From positions 1,550,001 to 1,614,000 of the forward strand of contig NZ_BIFT01000002.1 of the NCBI RefSeq assembly GCF_003967575.1: a DNA stretch of 64,000 nt, read 5' to 3'. Below are positions 16,985 through 26,456 of this stretch, in pieces. The DNA comes from Dictyobacter alpinus (lineage in GTDB: Bacteria; Chloroflexota; Ktedonobacteria; Ktedonobacterales; Ktedonobacteraceae). Position 1 is the stretch's first letter. Each line of letters starts with the position of its first letter. Made by a program: the position numbers and the translations under genes. Below the pieces are notes generated by a model that made no database searches, was not told the DNA's origin, and saw nothing but the letters and a program-made list of their open reading frames with translations.

Positions 16985-18142
16985 TTACTCGTGGACGGTT
17001 GCAAGTACTGCCAGGGTCTGGGCATGAACGTAGAGGAGTAAGCGCTCCCTACTTTTACGATCATCTAACCGCAGACACCAGGCAGACAGTTCATTAAACT
17101 GCACAGGTTGAGCTGAACGTGAGATCCATTGTGGATGGGTAAGCATAAAATGCTGGATCTCAGGATGACGATGAAGACATTTCCAGGCCCAGGTACTGGC
17201 CTCTCTATCGCAGCCGGGACAGTGTAAAGACAGCAGCAGGTCGCCAGCCAGAGCCTGCTCGATAGGCATGACGGTTAACATTGGCGCACAGAGTCCACAC
17301 CAGGGACACGTGTGCCAGCCATGTTGCAATTGTGGAGTCAAATGCTGTAAAATCCAATGCTCTACTCGCTTAAGCGCCGGTTTTACTGAACGTACACCAT
17401 GCAAAGGAATTAATCCTCTGGTCTCACGTTCAGCTTCACAACCAGGACAACGTGTACGCAAATTTATCCCACCATCAGGCAACGTTTCAAAGGTCCCTGA
17501 TAGTTGATAATGACCACACTGACGACAAGGGATGCGCGCAGCATGCCAGTTAAGGTCTGAGCACGCTTCAGGCGCGAAACCAAAGGCCAGGGCATCATCA
17601 CGGAACTCGCGTGCTAACAGGTCGCGTAACTGCCGACGAGCTCGATGTAAGCGTGTTTCCAGAGCACTTACGCTTAATCCAAGCCGTAAAGCCGTAGCAC
17701 GCTGTGGCAACTCCGCCAGATAATATAACTCCACCGCCACCCGATACTCGTGTGGAAGTTGATCGAGCATACGCGCCACCAGACAACGCAGATCCTGACT
17801 GATCACCACATCCACAGGATCACTAGCCTGCTCATCCACCAGTTCTTCACCGTATGGCTCATCATGCTGAACTGGATCAACCAACCATTGTCCCAGTCCC
17901 TGCGTATGCCGCTGGAGAGCCCGTTTATGCCCTGTAGACCAGCGCAAGCACACATTGCGACAGATACCACTCAACCAGGCCTCAAAACGCTCTGGCGAGC
18001 GTAATCCATCCACGTGTGACCAGGCTTCAATTAATGTCTCCTGCACAACATCATCTACAGCATCCAGCGGAATGCCATAGGCAGTAGCCTGGCGTAAAAG
18101 GCGCGGTCGAGCCAACTCTAGCGCATCATCAGATCTCATCAT
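16985..18142 (-). CDS. ECF sigma-70 factor with cysteine-rich C-terminal extension
   Basis: Sigma region 2 (about residues 8-75: VDDVVQETLIEAWSHVDGL) and region 4 (LPHEYRVAVELYYLAELPQRATALRLGLSVSALETRL, two overlapping helices) give an ECF-type sigma factor. At about 385 residues it is nearly twice the usual length. The extra C-terminal ~200 residues hold four CxxC knuckles (CRQC, CPGC, CPWC, CPGC), predicting two zinc-binding folds, with a helical tail. A metal- or redox-sensing extension in place of a separate anti-sigma factor is a reasonable inference; no anti-sigma gene is adjacent. The ATG follows CAGG by 6 nt; TTG 18163 is an alternative. Confidence 0.82.
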   Translation of the reverse strand: MMRSDDALELARPRLLRQATAYGIPLDAVDDVVQETLIEAWSHVDGLRSPERFEAWLSGICRNVCLRWSTGHKRALQRHTQGLGQWLVDPVQHDEPYGEELVDEQASDPVDVVISQDLRCLVARMLDQLPHEYRVAVELYYLAELPQRATALRLGLSVSALETRLHRARRQLRDLLAREFRDDALAFGFAPEACSDLNWHAARIPCRQCGHYQLSGTFETLPDGGINLRTRCPGCEAERETRGLIPLHGVRSVKPALKRVEHWILQHLTPQLQHGWHTCPWCGLCAPMLTVMPIEQALAGDLLLSLHCPGCDREASTWAWKCLHRHPEIQHFMLTHPQWISRSAQPVQFNELSAWCLRLDDRKSRERLLLYVHAQTLAVLATVHE

Positions 18143-18243
18143 CAAATACCTGTCTCTCTTCAATTCTGCTTTACACTATAGTCAGCATAAATAGAACTTT
18201 CCTTGCGTCAATTTATCAAAAGAGAGAAGCAAACAGCTTGCAA

Positions 18244-19287
18244 TTACGATAAAGGACATGGACCGGTTGATTGACGAACAACCAGACGAGTTGAAAGAGA
18301 GGTATGCATGGCATCTAGACGAGCTTCAGCTCGATTACGGAAGAGGACATCGACACCAGTATAACCAACCTCATAACGCGGTTGATGAACGGTCGTCAAG
18401 GTAGGGGTAACAAAAGAGGCAAAGCTAGCATCACCAAAACCAACGACTGAAAGATCACCGGGAACAGACAGCCCTTGCTCGGCAGCAGCATGCAACGCTC
18501 CAACCGCCATATCATCGCTAAAAGCCAGGATCGCAGTCGGTCGATCTGGCAGACTCAGTAATTCTTTGGCTGCCTGATAGCCACCTTCAAGGGTAAACTC
18601 ACTCTCGCGAATCAAGGTAGGGTCTTGTGATAAACCAGTGGAAAACATCACCGCGTGATAACCAGCCAGACGATCAATACTCATACACCAGCTGGCATCA
18701 CCAACCAGAATGCCAATCCGCCGATGTCCTAAAGACAAGAGGTGTTTAGTCGCCGCCCTGGCACCACCGATATTGGCTCCGGTCACGGTAGGGATAGCAT
18801 CGCTCAAAGGAGTACGAGGATCAATAACCACAAAGGGGAAATCAGCCTGACGGAGTTGGAGTAATTCGTCATCAGACTCAGCTGGTAACACAAACAGGGC
18901 CGCGTCAACCCCATCCCCCAGGAAACGCTCCAGTAATGTGCTATTAGAGCCTGAATATAGGGATGAAGAGCAGAGCACCAATTGAGCTTTTTGTTTATTC
19001 AAGGCATCGGTAATGCCATGCAGTATCCCCATAAAATGCTCATCATGAGGTATACTCACCCCGATACGCTGAAGAGGTGGGCGGGCCATGCCACGAGCAT
19101 GGCGGGGAGTACTGTAACCCAGGTCCCGCACATGTGCCAGCACTTTATCACGAGTCGCAATAGAGACATCTGGACGTCCATTCAGCACCCGCGACACGGT
19201 TGAGATAGAGACACCCGACTTACGAGCCACATCCCAGATAAGGGTGCGGGACTCACGTATACCAGAATTTGCTTGTCTATCCTCCAA
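18244..19287 (-). CDS. LacI-family transcriptional regulator
   Basis: A 347-residue repressor. The N-terminal helix-turn-helix and hinge read VARKSGVSISTVSRVLNG and later VLAHVRDLGYSTPRHARGMA. The rest is a periplasmic-binding-protein-like effector domain with IGVSIPHDEHFMGIL, FPFVVIDPR, GHRRIGILVG and ILAFSDDMAVGAL. It should bind a sugar-like ligand and control sugar genes, but no sugar transporter or glycosidase is adjacent, so it acts in trans or on itself. It starts at TTG, six bases after GAGG. Confidence 0.88.
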   Translation of the reverse strand: MEDRQANSGIRESRTLIWDVARKSGVSISTVSRVLNGRPDVSIATRDKVLAHVRDLGYSTPRHARGMARPPLQRIGVSIPHDEHFMGILHGITDALNKQKAQLVLCSSSLYSGSNSTLLERFLGDGVDAALFVLPAESDDELLQLRQADFPFVVIDPRTPLSDAIPTVTGANIGGARAATKHLLSLGHRRIGILVGDASWCMSIDRLAGYHAVMFSTGLSQDPTLIRESEFTLEGGYQAAKELLSLPDRPTAILAFSDDMAVGALHAAAEQGLSVPGDLSVVGFGDASFASFVTPTLTTVHQPRYEVGYTGVDVLFRNRAEARLDAMHTSLSTRLVVRQSTGPCPLS

Positions 19288-19452
19288 CTAAAGCCTCAAT
19301 TTGATCAAGTAATAGTTACCCTGTTAATCGCCGCAAATAAATTCCGGCTTGTACAAAGTCTAATGAGCATTTATTTGTTTGTCAAGCCATATTATTTTGC
19401 CCTGTCCAAAAGTCTTATTTTCACGCCTGCTATTGAACAGTTATAAATACAT

Positions 19453-20688
19453 TCAAGCTTGCTGAGCATCGTGTGGCTTCTGTTGAGCCTTTTTTTGTTG
19501 CAGAAAGATACTCCACCAGAAGAGCCCACATACGATCAAGCCAACCAGCCCAAAACCCACAAATTTTAAGATGCGAGGTAATGTCAATGCACTCAATCCA
19601 AAGATGGCAGTCACGGTATAGAGAATGTAACACACCTGCCGAGCGTTCAGTCCACCAAACAGCAAACGGTAATGGAGATGTGTTTTATGAGAATATTGTG
19701 GCAGAAGATCGCGCTGCATAGGATTCTGGCCGCGCCGTATACGATTCAGCATGACCCAGGCAATATCCAGAATAGGAATACCAAGTATCATCAATATCAA
19801 GGCAAATTTGGCTCCTCCCATAATCGAGATCATCGCCAGAGCAAGTCCAAGGAATTGTGAGCCCGTATCGCCCATGATCATACGACTTGGATTCCAGTTA
19901 TGAGGCAAGAAACCTGCCACCGCACCAGTAAAAATGGCGGCCAGCGTCGCAATGGTATACTGTCCTAGTTGAAAACTAATAATCGTAATAAATAGTCCTA
20001 CAATAGATACAATTCCTGCAGCCAGACCATCCAGCCCATCAATAAAATTAATGGCATTCATCATGCCCACAAACCAGAACCAGGTAAACAAGACAGCGGG
20101 TATCGCCAACCATGACACAACCGGTTCTCGGATAAACAACGTCAGTTCCGGCTGCTGATACCAGGGTAAAGCAGCAGTATAAGCCAGTCCAACATGAACA
20201 AATGGATTATTGACGCCAAAGAACAAGACTCCATGGAAGCGCTGCAATCCCGGTCCCATCAAAATGAGAACGGCTACAGTCTGAGCCAGCAGCTTTGGTA
20301 AAGGCTTCATGCCTTTAACATCATCGTAGGCATGGACAGCCACAATCAATAGCGCAGCCAGCAGAAACAGCACATAAATAATCAATTCCTGTGATATAGA
20401 ATGGCCCCAGATAAATTCTTGTTTTCCTGGTTGCACAAATAACGTTGGCAGGTAAAAGAGGAGAGAGGAGAAGAGAAAAGCCGCAAAAATAGCCAGGCCG
20501 CCCAGGCGTGGAAGGGATTTTTTATGAACCTTGTGGGCTACCACGGGTTCGAACCAATTATACTTGCGGCATACGGCCAATACGCAAAAAGTCAAAACAT
20601 ATGTCAGAAGGAATGCCGCCACCGCACCTAAAAAAAGCAATGAATGATTCGCAACCAGAAACTCTAAGCTCGCTTGAAACAACTTCAT
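19453..20688 (-). CDS. Polyprenyl-phosphate GlcNAc-1-phosphate transferase (MraY/WecA/TagO family)
   Basis: A 411-residue membrane enzyme with about ten helices that moves a sugar-1-phosphate from a UDP-sugar onto undecaprenyl phosphate. The family signatures are present: YDDVKGMKPLPKL (metal-binding DD), MNAINFIDGLDGLAAGI and MGDTGSQFLGL. The DGLDGLAAG form fits WecA/TagO-type enzymes better than MraY itself. It therefore probably starts a teichoic-acid-like, arabinogalactan-like or other envelope polysaccharide. ATG behind AAGGA. It is a single gene with no linked glycosyltransferase. Confidence 0.85.
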   Translation of the reverse strand: MKLFQASLEFLVANHSLLFLGAVAAFLLTYVLTFCVLAVCRKYNWFEPVVAHKVHKKSLPRLGGLAIFAAFLFSSLLFYLPTLFVQPGKQEFIWGHSISQELIIYVLFLLAALLIVAVHAYDDVKGMKPLPKLLAQTVAVLILMGPGLQRFHGVLFFGVNNPFVHVGLAYTAALPWYQQPELTLFIREPVVSWLAIPAVLFTWFWFVGMMNAINFIDGLDGLAAGIVSIVGLFITIISFQLGQYTIATLAAIFTGAVAGFLPHNWNPSRMIMGDTGSQFLGLALAMISIMGGAKFALILMILGIPILDIAWVMLNRIRRGQNPMQRDLLPQYSHKTHLHYRLLFGGLNARQVCYILYTVTAIFGLSALTLPRILKFVGFGLVGLIVCGLFWWSIFLQQKKAQQKPHDAQQA

Positions 20689-20803
20689 GATAGATCCTTA
20701 CCAAACAGCATCAGGCAATGCTTGACTATCTCCTTTCTCCAGTATAGAAAATCTGCTGCACGAAAAGCTAGCATCTCCCTATAAAAGTAGTACTTACGGC
20801 GTC

Positions 20804-20863
20804 AAAAAAGCCTGGGCACGTTCCCATGGTGATTTGTTCCACCAGGTATCCATGCACAGGCTT
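20804..20863 (-). terminator. Intrinsic terminator of the TPR gene
   Basis: AAGCCTG-G-GCA (20808-20818) pairs with TGC-A-CAGGCTT (20853-20863). On the minus strand the stem ends in six T. The loop holds a second small CCATGG helix. Confidence 0.6.
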
Positions 20864-20865
20864 GT

Positions 20866-21249
20866 TTACTCCTCGTTAACATAGCCAAGTCGGCGTGCTC
20901 GTTCGCATGCTTCTAAAGCCTCTTCATCGCGATCTAGCTGATCAAGAGCATACGATTTCTGCTTATAAAGCCAACCATCATTTGCATATCCCAGATTACG
21001 AGCACGCTCGAATGCCTCTAAAGCCTCACGGTAACGCTCAAGCTGATTAAACATCCAGCCTTGTTGCTCATATAACCAACCTTCATCGATTGCATCTAAC
21101 AACAAGGCATATTTGATAAACTTCAGTGTCTTTTCATGGCGAGCCGCCCCAACGAAAATATCAACATCTTCAGGCCGATATGGTGAAACCAGCTCAGAAG
21201 CAAGAGCATTCACAGTAGTTAAAGAAGTTTGATCTGAATGTTGCATCAT
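20866..21249 (-). CDS. Small tetratricopeptide-repeat protein
   Basis: A 127-residue cytoplasmic protein made of about three TPR-like helical hairpins. Two near-identical 36-residue units start GWLYEQQGWMFNQLERYREA and GWLYKQKSYALDQLDRDEEA, each closing with FERARNLGYA or CERARRLGYV. An N-terminal stretch (YRPEDVDIFVGAARHEKTL) precedes them. Such repeats mediate protein contacts. No partner is evident nearby. ATG behind GAGGG. Confidence 0.7.
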   Translation of the reverse strand: MMQHSDQTSLTTVNALASELVSPYRPEDVDIFVGAARHEKTLKFIKYALLLDAIDEGWLYEQQGWMFNQLERYREALEAFERARNLGYANDGWLYKQKSYALDQLDRDEEALEACERARRLGYVNEE

Positions 21250-21677
21250 TTATTGTCCCTCAAACAGATTTTCATCCATTATAAACAAATGCATGCGTGC
21301 TATCAAGTGCACGCCTCTACTTATTCCATCATCATGACAAGATCTGAAAGTCATCACATCAAGTCAATCGATCATCTCAAAGCTCCCGATCATAATCATA
21401 TTGTTCATTGTTCTGTTTATGTAGGTGTTCGTTGGCGTCATAAAATTTTCTTGATAAAACAGATACGCATGAACATTTATAATAGATCCACGATCCATCT
21501 CTTTATTCTTGACGTTTGAACATGCCAAAATCATAAGAAGATAGGAGAAAGTCGTGGATAGAGAAGCAGGAATATAGTTATTCTAGCATACCTTTTCAAG
21601 CTATGTTATTATTATAGGCAAGCGAAAAGCACAATTATCTTGATAACAACATAACAACGAAAAAGATAGGATGCGCT
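21250..21677. other. Intergenic region upstream of divergent TPR and bPH genes
   Basis: AT-rich divergent promoter region. Open frames here lack ribosome binding sites and look accidental. No repeat or RNA recognised. Confidence 0.3.
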
Positions 21678-22169
21678 GTGGACGAGGAACTAACGCAAGA
21701 AGAGTACGAAGAAGAAACACTTTTTGAGACACGGCACCATATCATCATTCTAGTACGCCCTGCAATTGCGATGGCTTGCCTCCTGTTGATCATGATTGTC
21801 TGTGCCACCCTCCTCCCTTCCATTTATGGCGCCGTTGGTTGTATCTCACTCTTACTCCTACTGGCATGTTGTATTTATCTGATCCGCGAAATCATCCGCT
21901 ACCAACAAGGGAACTTTGTCATTACAGATAAACGACTTTTTATACATGATCAAGGAGTTGCCCGCGAGTGGTTGCTGGATGAGATCGAGGGAGTGGATAA
22001 TCTCAATCATCCACGCATCCCCTATCCGCTTTCAGCCAGACAACTACGCATCCGGGATAGTGGAGGAAAAACAACCAGTTATTCCGATATAGCACAGGCC
22101 GAAAAGCTCCAGCAAACAACCTACAATCTGATTGCCAACCAATCAAGCCAACCAGCCATAGATATTTAA
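21678..22169 (+). CDS. Membrane protein with bacterial PH-like domain
   Basis: A 163-residue protein. An acidic N-terminus (DEELTQEEYEEET) is followed by two closely spaced hydrophobic helices (about 28-75). A C-terminal domain then carries GNFVITDKRLFIHDQGVARE followed by LDEIEGVD, the pattern of the YdbS/YdbT bacterial pleckstrin-homology (bPH_2) fold. It starts with GTG. The next gene begins 2 bp after its stop, so the two form an operon. Biochemical role unknown. Confidence 0.7.
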   Translation: MDEELTQEEYEEETLFETRHHIIILVRPAIAMACLLLIMIVCATLLPSIYGAVGCISLLLLLACCIYLIREIIRYQQGNFVITDKRLFIHDQGVAREWLLDEIEGVDNLNHPRIPYPLSARQLRIRDSGGKTTSYSDIAQAEKLQQTTYNLIANQSSQPAIDI

Positions 22170-22171
22170 CT

Positions 22172-22630
22172 ATGAACATGCCTGCAAGCATGTCTAGCAA
22201 GCATTTGAGCGCACAACTATACTGGATAGAGAATGTCATAACCAGTCGGGAGGGTTTTATGGAGGCGCTACAAAAATGCGGTATTACCATCAAGCAGTAT
22301 GGAAAATTTCATGTGCGTGAGGTGCGAACAGGTGCCAATCAACTACCAGCAGGCATTCTACAAATCTCCCTCGAACACAATGCTGAAGAAGAAATGTTCA
22401 TCGGCTATGTTCCCATCAACAATAGTAGTTTACCTCTGATACAACAGCGTATTCGCTTCTGGATCATGGAACAACAAAGTCAGTTGAATCAAGTAGAACA
22501 ATGGATAAGTGACACGTTCGATCCCAGGACACTGGAAAAGCTACAAGAACTCAATACCATCCTCGAGATCAGGCACAAAGAAGTTCAACAAGCTCTCAGC
22601 GAAATTGATCTCGCCTATCAAGTCGGCTAA
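22172..22630 (+). CDS. Conserved-looking hypothetical protein, second gene of bPH operon
   Basis: A 152-residue soluble protein that begins two bases after the bPH-domain gene and is presumably co-translated with it. It has a mixed alpha/beta first half (IKQYGKFHVREVRT, GILQISLEHN) and a long charged helix pair at the C-terminus, probably a coiled coil (about 95-150). No signal peptide, membrane helix or known motif. I do not recognise the family. Confidence 0.6.
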   Translation: MNMPASMSSKHLSAQLYWIENVITSREGFMEALQKCGITIKQYGKFHVREVRTGANQLPAGILQISLEHNAEEEMFIGYVPINNSSLPLIQQRIRFWIMEQQSQLNQVEQWISDTFDPRTLEKLQELNTILEIRHKEVQQALSEIDLAYQVG

Positions 22631-22654
22631 CTTCTTTTGTGCCATGGAATTAAA

Positions 22655-22702
22655 ATGCAATTGTGCATGCCACTTACTCACTCATGGCTCGCACAATTGC
22701 AT
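22655..22702. terminator. Bidirectional hairpin between the bPH operon and the desaturase gene
   Basis: ATGCAATTGTGC (22655-22666) and GCACAATTGCAT (22691-22702) form a perfect 12-bp stem between convergent genes. A flanking TGCCATG/CATGGCA pair can extend it. Confidence 0.65.
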
Positions 22703-22723
22703 GGCATCAAAGTTACACGCGTG

Positions 22724-23791
22724 CTAAGCGGCTCCACGCAAGGGAGCACCAATCTGATGCAGATGCACCAGGATTTCTTTTAATGATTGCAGAGGGTAGG
22801 TCTCATGATAAGGAATCTCATGCTCTTCACAAAAGAGCTTAATCATATGACGTGCCTCTTTCAATTTATTGCGAGGCATGCTGGGGAAAAGGTGATGCTC
22901 AATTTGATAATTCAAGCCACCATAGATGAAATCAACCACGGGATTGCCATAGATGTTACGTGAAGTCATGACCTGACGATGCAGGAAACCAATTTTGCTT
23001 TCTTTCTCCACTACCGGCATACCCTTATGGTTGGGAGCAAAAATCGAACCCAGATAAAAGCCTGTGGCTGCCTGGTTGATCATAATAAAAATGATGGCCT
23101 GCCACCAATTCATATTATATAGGATTGCCCCAAAGTACAGCACAAAGTGCGCAATCATCAAAGCCCATTCAGCAGCCTGATACTTGGCTTTGTTGCGTAA
23201 GAGAAATCGCACACTATTAATCTGTAGACTCGCAGAAACCGTCATCAGTGCAGGCAGAAAAATGAAAGCCTGATGCTTCACTAAAAATTGCCGGAACTTA
23301 CTAATTTGAGAAACATCTTCCATACCCGTAAATTCAAGAAACGGAATCTCGATATCTGGATCCATATCTAACTGATTGGGATGACTGTGGTGAGTGTTAT
23401 GTTTATCTAACCACCAGCCATAGCTCATACCAATAAACAGATTTCCCCCCAGCAAAGCAACCATGTCATGTTTCCAGGAACGATTGAACATCTGACGATG
23501 TCCTGCTTCGTGGCTGAGCAAGCCAATCTGAGTAAAAACAAAGGCCATAAAAACAGCATTAAGCAGTTGTAACCAGAAAACATGAACGGAAAACAGCAAG
23601 GCGACACTGAGAACCAGTAATGCCGTCAATAAAAGGATACGATATCCATAGTAAACAGGCTGTTTCTCTAACAAACCACGCTTCTTTATCATCTGCTTCA
23701 ACTCGACGAAATCGTGGCTCGAGGTCTCAGATGACAAACTTGCCACTGCGGGACCATTGTCCGGCAAAGTGAGCAATGCATTCTTCTTCAT
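22724..23791 (-). CDS. Membrane fatty acid desaturase
   Basis: A 355-residue di-iron desaturase with the three histidine boxes in the right order: HEAGH (about 93), DKHNTHHSHPN (about 126) and QIEHHLFPSMPR (about 293). Two pairs of hydrophobic helices alternate with them. The third box QIEHH is that of front-end/linoleoyl-CoA-type and mycobacterial DesA3-type desaturases, which act on acyl-CoA or phospholipid acyl chains. It introduces a double bond to adjust membrane fluidity. Electron donors are not encoded nearby. ATG behind AAGGAAG. Confidence 0.88.
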   Translation of the reverse strand: MKKNALLTLPDNGPAVASLSSETSSHDFVELKQMIKKRGLLEKQPVYYGYRILLLTALLVLSVALLFSVHVFWLQLLNAVFMAFVFTQIGLLSHEAGHRQMFNRSWKHDMVALLGGNLFIGMSYGWWLDKHNTHHSHPNQLDMDPDIEIPFLEFTGMEDVSQISKFRQFLVKHQAFIFLPALMTVSASLQINSVRFLLRNKAKYQAAEWALMIAHFVLYFGAILYNMNWWQAIIFIMINQAATGFYLGSIFAPNHKGMPVVEKESKIGFLHRQVMTSRNIYGNPVVDFIYGGLNYQIEHHLFPSMPRNKLKEARHMIKLFCEEHEIPYHETYPLQSLKEILVHLHQIGAPLRGAA

Positions 23792-24091
23792 TAAGCGGCT
23801 TCCTTAACACAAATTTGTGATACTAGTAAGGTCTATGAAACATCAACGTTTTGAGACCGGAATTGCTTTTTAAATTGTTGATTCGTGCATGCAACCTGCC
23901 GTATGGCTCATCTTGAAACCGTTCATACAACAAAATACACAAACATAATCAAACGCTCTTATAGAACTCATCATATATAGGAGAGAATAAAACGCAATTT
24001 TGTTTCACTCCATGACCCGAATAGGACATTTAGCAAATGAATCCGAAAAAAAAGGAACATAAAACTATGAAGTGTTTCAAATATTACCTTT
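23792..24091. other. Upstream region of the desaturase gene
   Basis: AT-rich; contains the presumed minus-strand promoter. No gene, repeat or RNA recognised. Confidence 0.3.
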
Positions 24092-24147
24092 TATAGAAAG
24101 ACCCCTGGCAGGGTGGTCGTGGTCACCCTGCCAGGGGTCTTTCTATA
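24092..24147. terminator. Long perfect hairpin terminator after the WD40 gene
   Basis: Arms of 24 bp (24092-24115 and 24124-24147) are fully complementary with an 8-nt loop. It lies about 40 bp 3' of the minus-strand WD40 gene. Confidence 0.8.
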
Positions 24148-24189
24148 GGCGTGTGGTGTCAGAGAGAAACCTGAGGCCAACAATGTCGT

Positions 24190-25329
24190 TTAAGAAGCCT
24201 GCCAGACCTTGATGGAGCCAGCATCACCATCTTTATTGGAGCCAGCATCACTAGAAACCAGATAAGTAGCATCTGGCGACCATGCGACTGCTTTAACGGG
24301 ATGATGGTGCTCACTATATGTATAAACCTCATTCCCGCTGGTAGCATTCCAGATATGAACTGCAGTATCAGTTGAGACAATGAAAGCACCATCTGGAGAC
24401 CATCTTACATGTGAAGTTGCGGTATTTGTATGTGTATCGATGGTTCCCACAGGCTTTTTAGGATTCTTTATATCCCAGATCTGAAGCGTCTTGGTGGCTG
24501 AAACCAGATATTTATCATCCGGCGACCAGGATATCGAAGTGATTTTGCCAGTAGTTGCATATTTAACGGCGTTTTTTCCGTTGCCTGCATCCCAAACAAC
24601 TAACACCCCATCGGTACTGGCTGAAGCAATACGCTTACTATCCGACGACCAGGCCAATGACACAACATCATTTTTATGGCCGCGATACGTGAAAATAGCT
24701 TTTCCAGTTGCTGCATTCCAAACATCGACCCAATGAGTTGATGCCTTGTTCCCCGTGCCTGCATAGGTATAGGCGGTCGCAACCATTGTTTTATCTGGTG
24801 ACCACTCCATAGCATTCACATGTAGCGATTCAGGTGAGAAATTTTTCTGGCCCTGAGTAGTATAGACAAATTTTTGCTTATTTGTCTGCACATTCCAGAC
24901 AACGATCTGTGAACTGCCCGTTACCAATTGTTGTGCATCAGGTGACCAGGCAACGGCCGTAACATCAGCGCCATTGGTGTTTAACGTTACTGGATGAGCC
25001 CCGGTTAGCGCATCCCATATTTGTACATTTTTTCCTGCCGCTACAACACGGTCCCCAACAGGAGACCACGCAACCGCAGTCACGTTGTTCGTCGCTTGTC
25101 CATCCTGGCTAAACACAGTATTCCCAATTTTTCCACCAGATTGAAAAGCATTAATTGACTGAATAAGCAAGTTACCGGTGACAAACAAAAAAAGTAATAC
25201 TGTAGCCAGGAGGGCAAAACGTAAAGCGTAAACACTCCCTCGATTGACGCGGGATAGCTTCTTTCCAGGTGTCATTACATCTTGCCTCTCCTCCATAGTT
25301 GGTAAAGTTTTAGCAGTTTGATCTCTCAT
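24190..25329 (-). CDS. Membrane-anchored WD40 beta-propeller protein
   Basis: About 379 residues. A basic cytoplasmic N-terminus is followed by one membrane helix (FALLATVLLFLFVTGNLLI) and then an extracytoplasmic seven-bladed WD40 propeller. Seven blade signatures are readable, each of the type VAWSPDG (for example VTAVAWSPVG, VNAMEWSPDK, VVSLAWSSDS, ITSISWSPDD, VKAVAWSPDA), each preceded by an IWD/VWN strand. Propellers of this kind are protein-binding platforms; the ligand is unknown. The frame is open to an ATG at 25407 that would add a hydrophobic leader. I chose the ATG at 25329, though neither start has a strong ribosome binding site. Confidence 0.8.
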   Translation of the reverse strand: MRDQTAKTLPTMEERQDVMTPGKKLSRVNRGSVYALRFALLATVLLFLFVTGNLLIQSINAFQSGGKIGNTVFSQDGQATNNVTAVAWSPVGDRVVAAGKNVQIWDALTGAHPVTLNTNGADVTAVAWSPDAQQLVTGSSQIVVWNVQTNKQKFVYTTQGQKNFSPESLHVNAMEWSPDKTMVATAYTYAGTGNKASTHWVDVWNAATGKAIFTYRGHKNDVVSLAWSSDSKRIASASTDGVLVVWDAGNGKNAVKYATTGKITSISWSPDDKYLVSATKTLQIWDIKNPKKPVGTIDTHTNTATSHVRWSPDGAFIVSTDTAVHIWNATSGNEVYTYSEHHHPVKAVAWSPDATYLVSSDAGSNKDGDAGSIKVWQAS

Positions 25330-25580
25330 TTTTTTCTCATTTACTTTTTTCAGTAGTAATAACAGAACACGTTTTCCATTATAGAATGAGATGTTCCAAT
25401 AATACAAGACTTTATAGAACGAATTTAAACCCTAATAATAGAAGGTACTATTGGAGCCAGTAAATGTAACAAATAGGATCAACTGGGAGATACAAGAAAG
25501 AAGGACCGAAAAGAAAGAGCTTTCCGGCCCTGTTGCCTTAGCAAAAGCACTGTGAGGGCATATAATGAGATTCTTCAATA

Positions 25581-26270
25581 TTACTGGGGGGATGCAGCAC
25601 CACATTTAGAACAGAAAGGAGCTCCAGGCTTAAGTGCAGCTTTACAACGTGGACAATAGAGCTGCTGAGGCTTTAACGCTGTTCCGCACCATGAGCAATA
25701 AAGATCATCACTATCATTCATTTTCTGACAATGGCCGCAACGCTTCTGGCCGGGTGAGCTCATTGGAGGTGAATCTGGTTGAGGGGCTGAACGTGGGGTC
25801 TGAGGAGGTGGGCCAGCAGGCATAGGTCCAGCCCCCTGCTGCATCTGAGCCTCAACATGAGGAGGGACTGGTCCCATATGGACATCTGAACGCTGTTGTA
25901 ATGCGACAGCATCTAGCGCCTCAAACAATTGGGATTCAAGACCAGCCTGACGCAGCACACCAGCACCAGTTGTAAAGAGCAACGGCCAGAAAAAGATCAT
26001 CCCCAGCAGGCCTGATGCCGCTTTATCTTCCCAACGATGCTCTCCAACCAGAGCCACCACACCACCAGGAGCACTCCGAAAGATCACCGTCAACGCAGCC
26101 TGCATACCCAGAATGGCCTCAAAATCACCACCTTTGCGTAGCTGAACCACCATATGTCCCGGATTCCCAAAATGCTGAACCTGATATCCTTGCGCCTGAA
26201 AAATGTTTTCAAAATCCCGTATCATACGCTCAATACTCAGTCCAGGCGCTTGATAAAAACGTGTACTCAT
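25581..26270 (-). CDS. Double zinc-ribbon protein with N-terminal globular domain
   Basis: A 229-residue protein. An N-terminal alpha/beta domain of about 130 residues (starting FYQAPGLSIERMIRDFENIF) includes a hydrophobic hairpin, LLGMIFFWPLLFTTGAGV. A Pro/Gln-rich linker leads to two C-terminal zinc ribbons: CGHC...CSWCG and CPRC...CSKCG. This is the same building style as the zinc-ribbon protein at 13763. Function unknown. ATG behind AGAGGA. Two palindromic elements fill its upstream region. Confidence 0.65.
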   Translation of the reverse strand: MSTRFYQAPGLSIERMIRDFENIFQAQGYQVQHFGNPGHMVVQLRKGGDFEAILGMQAALTVIFRSAPGGVVALVGEHRWEDKAASGLLGMIFFWPLLFTTGAGVLRQAGLESQLFEALDAVALQQRSDVHMGPVPPHVEAQMQQGAGPMPAGPPPQTPRSAPQPDSPPMSSPGQKRCGHCQKMNDSDDLYCSWCGTALKPQQLYCPRCKAALKPGAPFCSKCGAASPQ

Positions 26271-26369
26271 AAAACTTTCCTCTCATAATTTGTGTTCATT
26301 ACCTTATATACGTTAGCAAAAAGCTTTATTTGCATTTCTAACAAGCTCATACAAAATTCCAGTAAAAAC

Positions 26370-26440
26370 TTTTTGAGAGGCTGACCAGGGAGTGGTGGTC
26401 AGCCTCTCAAAAACAAGCGAGCACCGCAAGTGCGAGGCGT
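26370..26440. repeat. Palindromic element (18-bp arms plus short CG hairpin)
   Basis: Arms TTTTTGAGAGGCTGACCA (26370-26387) and its exact complement (26396-26413), then GCGAGCACCGCAAGTGCGAGG (21 bases, about 26417-26437; key parts GCGAGCAC and GTGCGAGG). A related copy lies reversed at about 28667-28745, where the arms carry CCGACC instead of CTGACC on both sides. Confidence 0.75.
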
Positions 26441-26456
26441 CAGGCATCAACCTAAA

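Noticed and set aside
20540..20570. GGTTCGAACC, resembling a tRNA T-loop
   Set aside because: It lies in the coding sequence of the GlcNAc-1-P transferase and has no cloverleaf around it.
21238..21519. A 93-codon frame in the gap before the bPH gene
   Set aside because: No ribosome binding site, poor codon pattern and overlap with the TPR gene start on the other strand.
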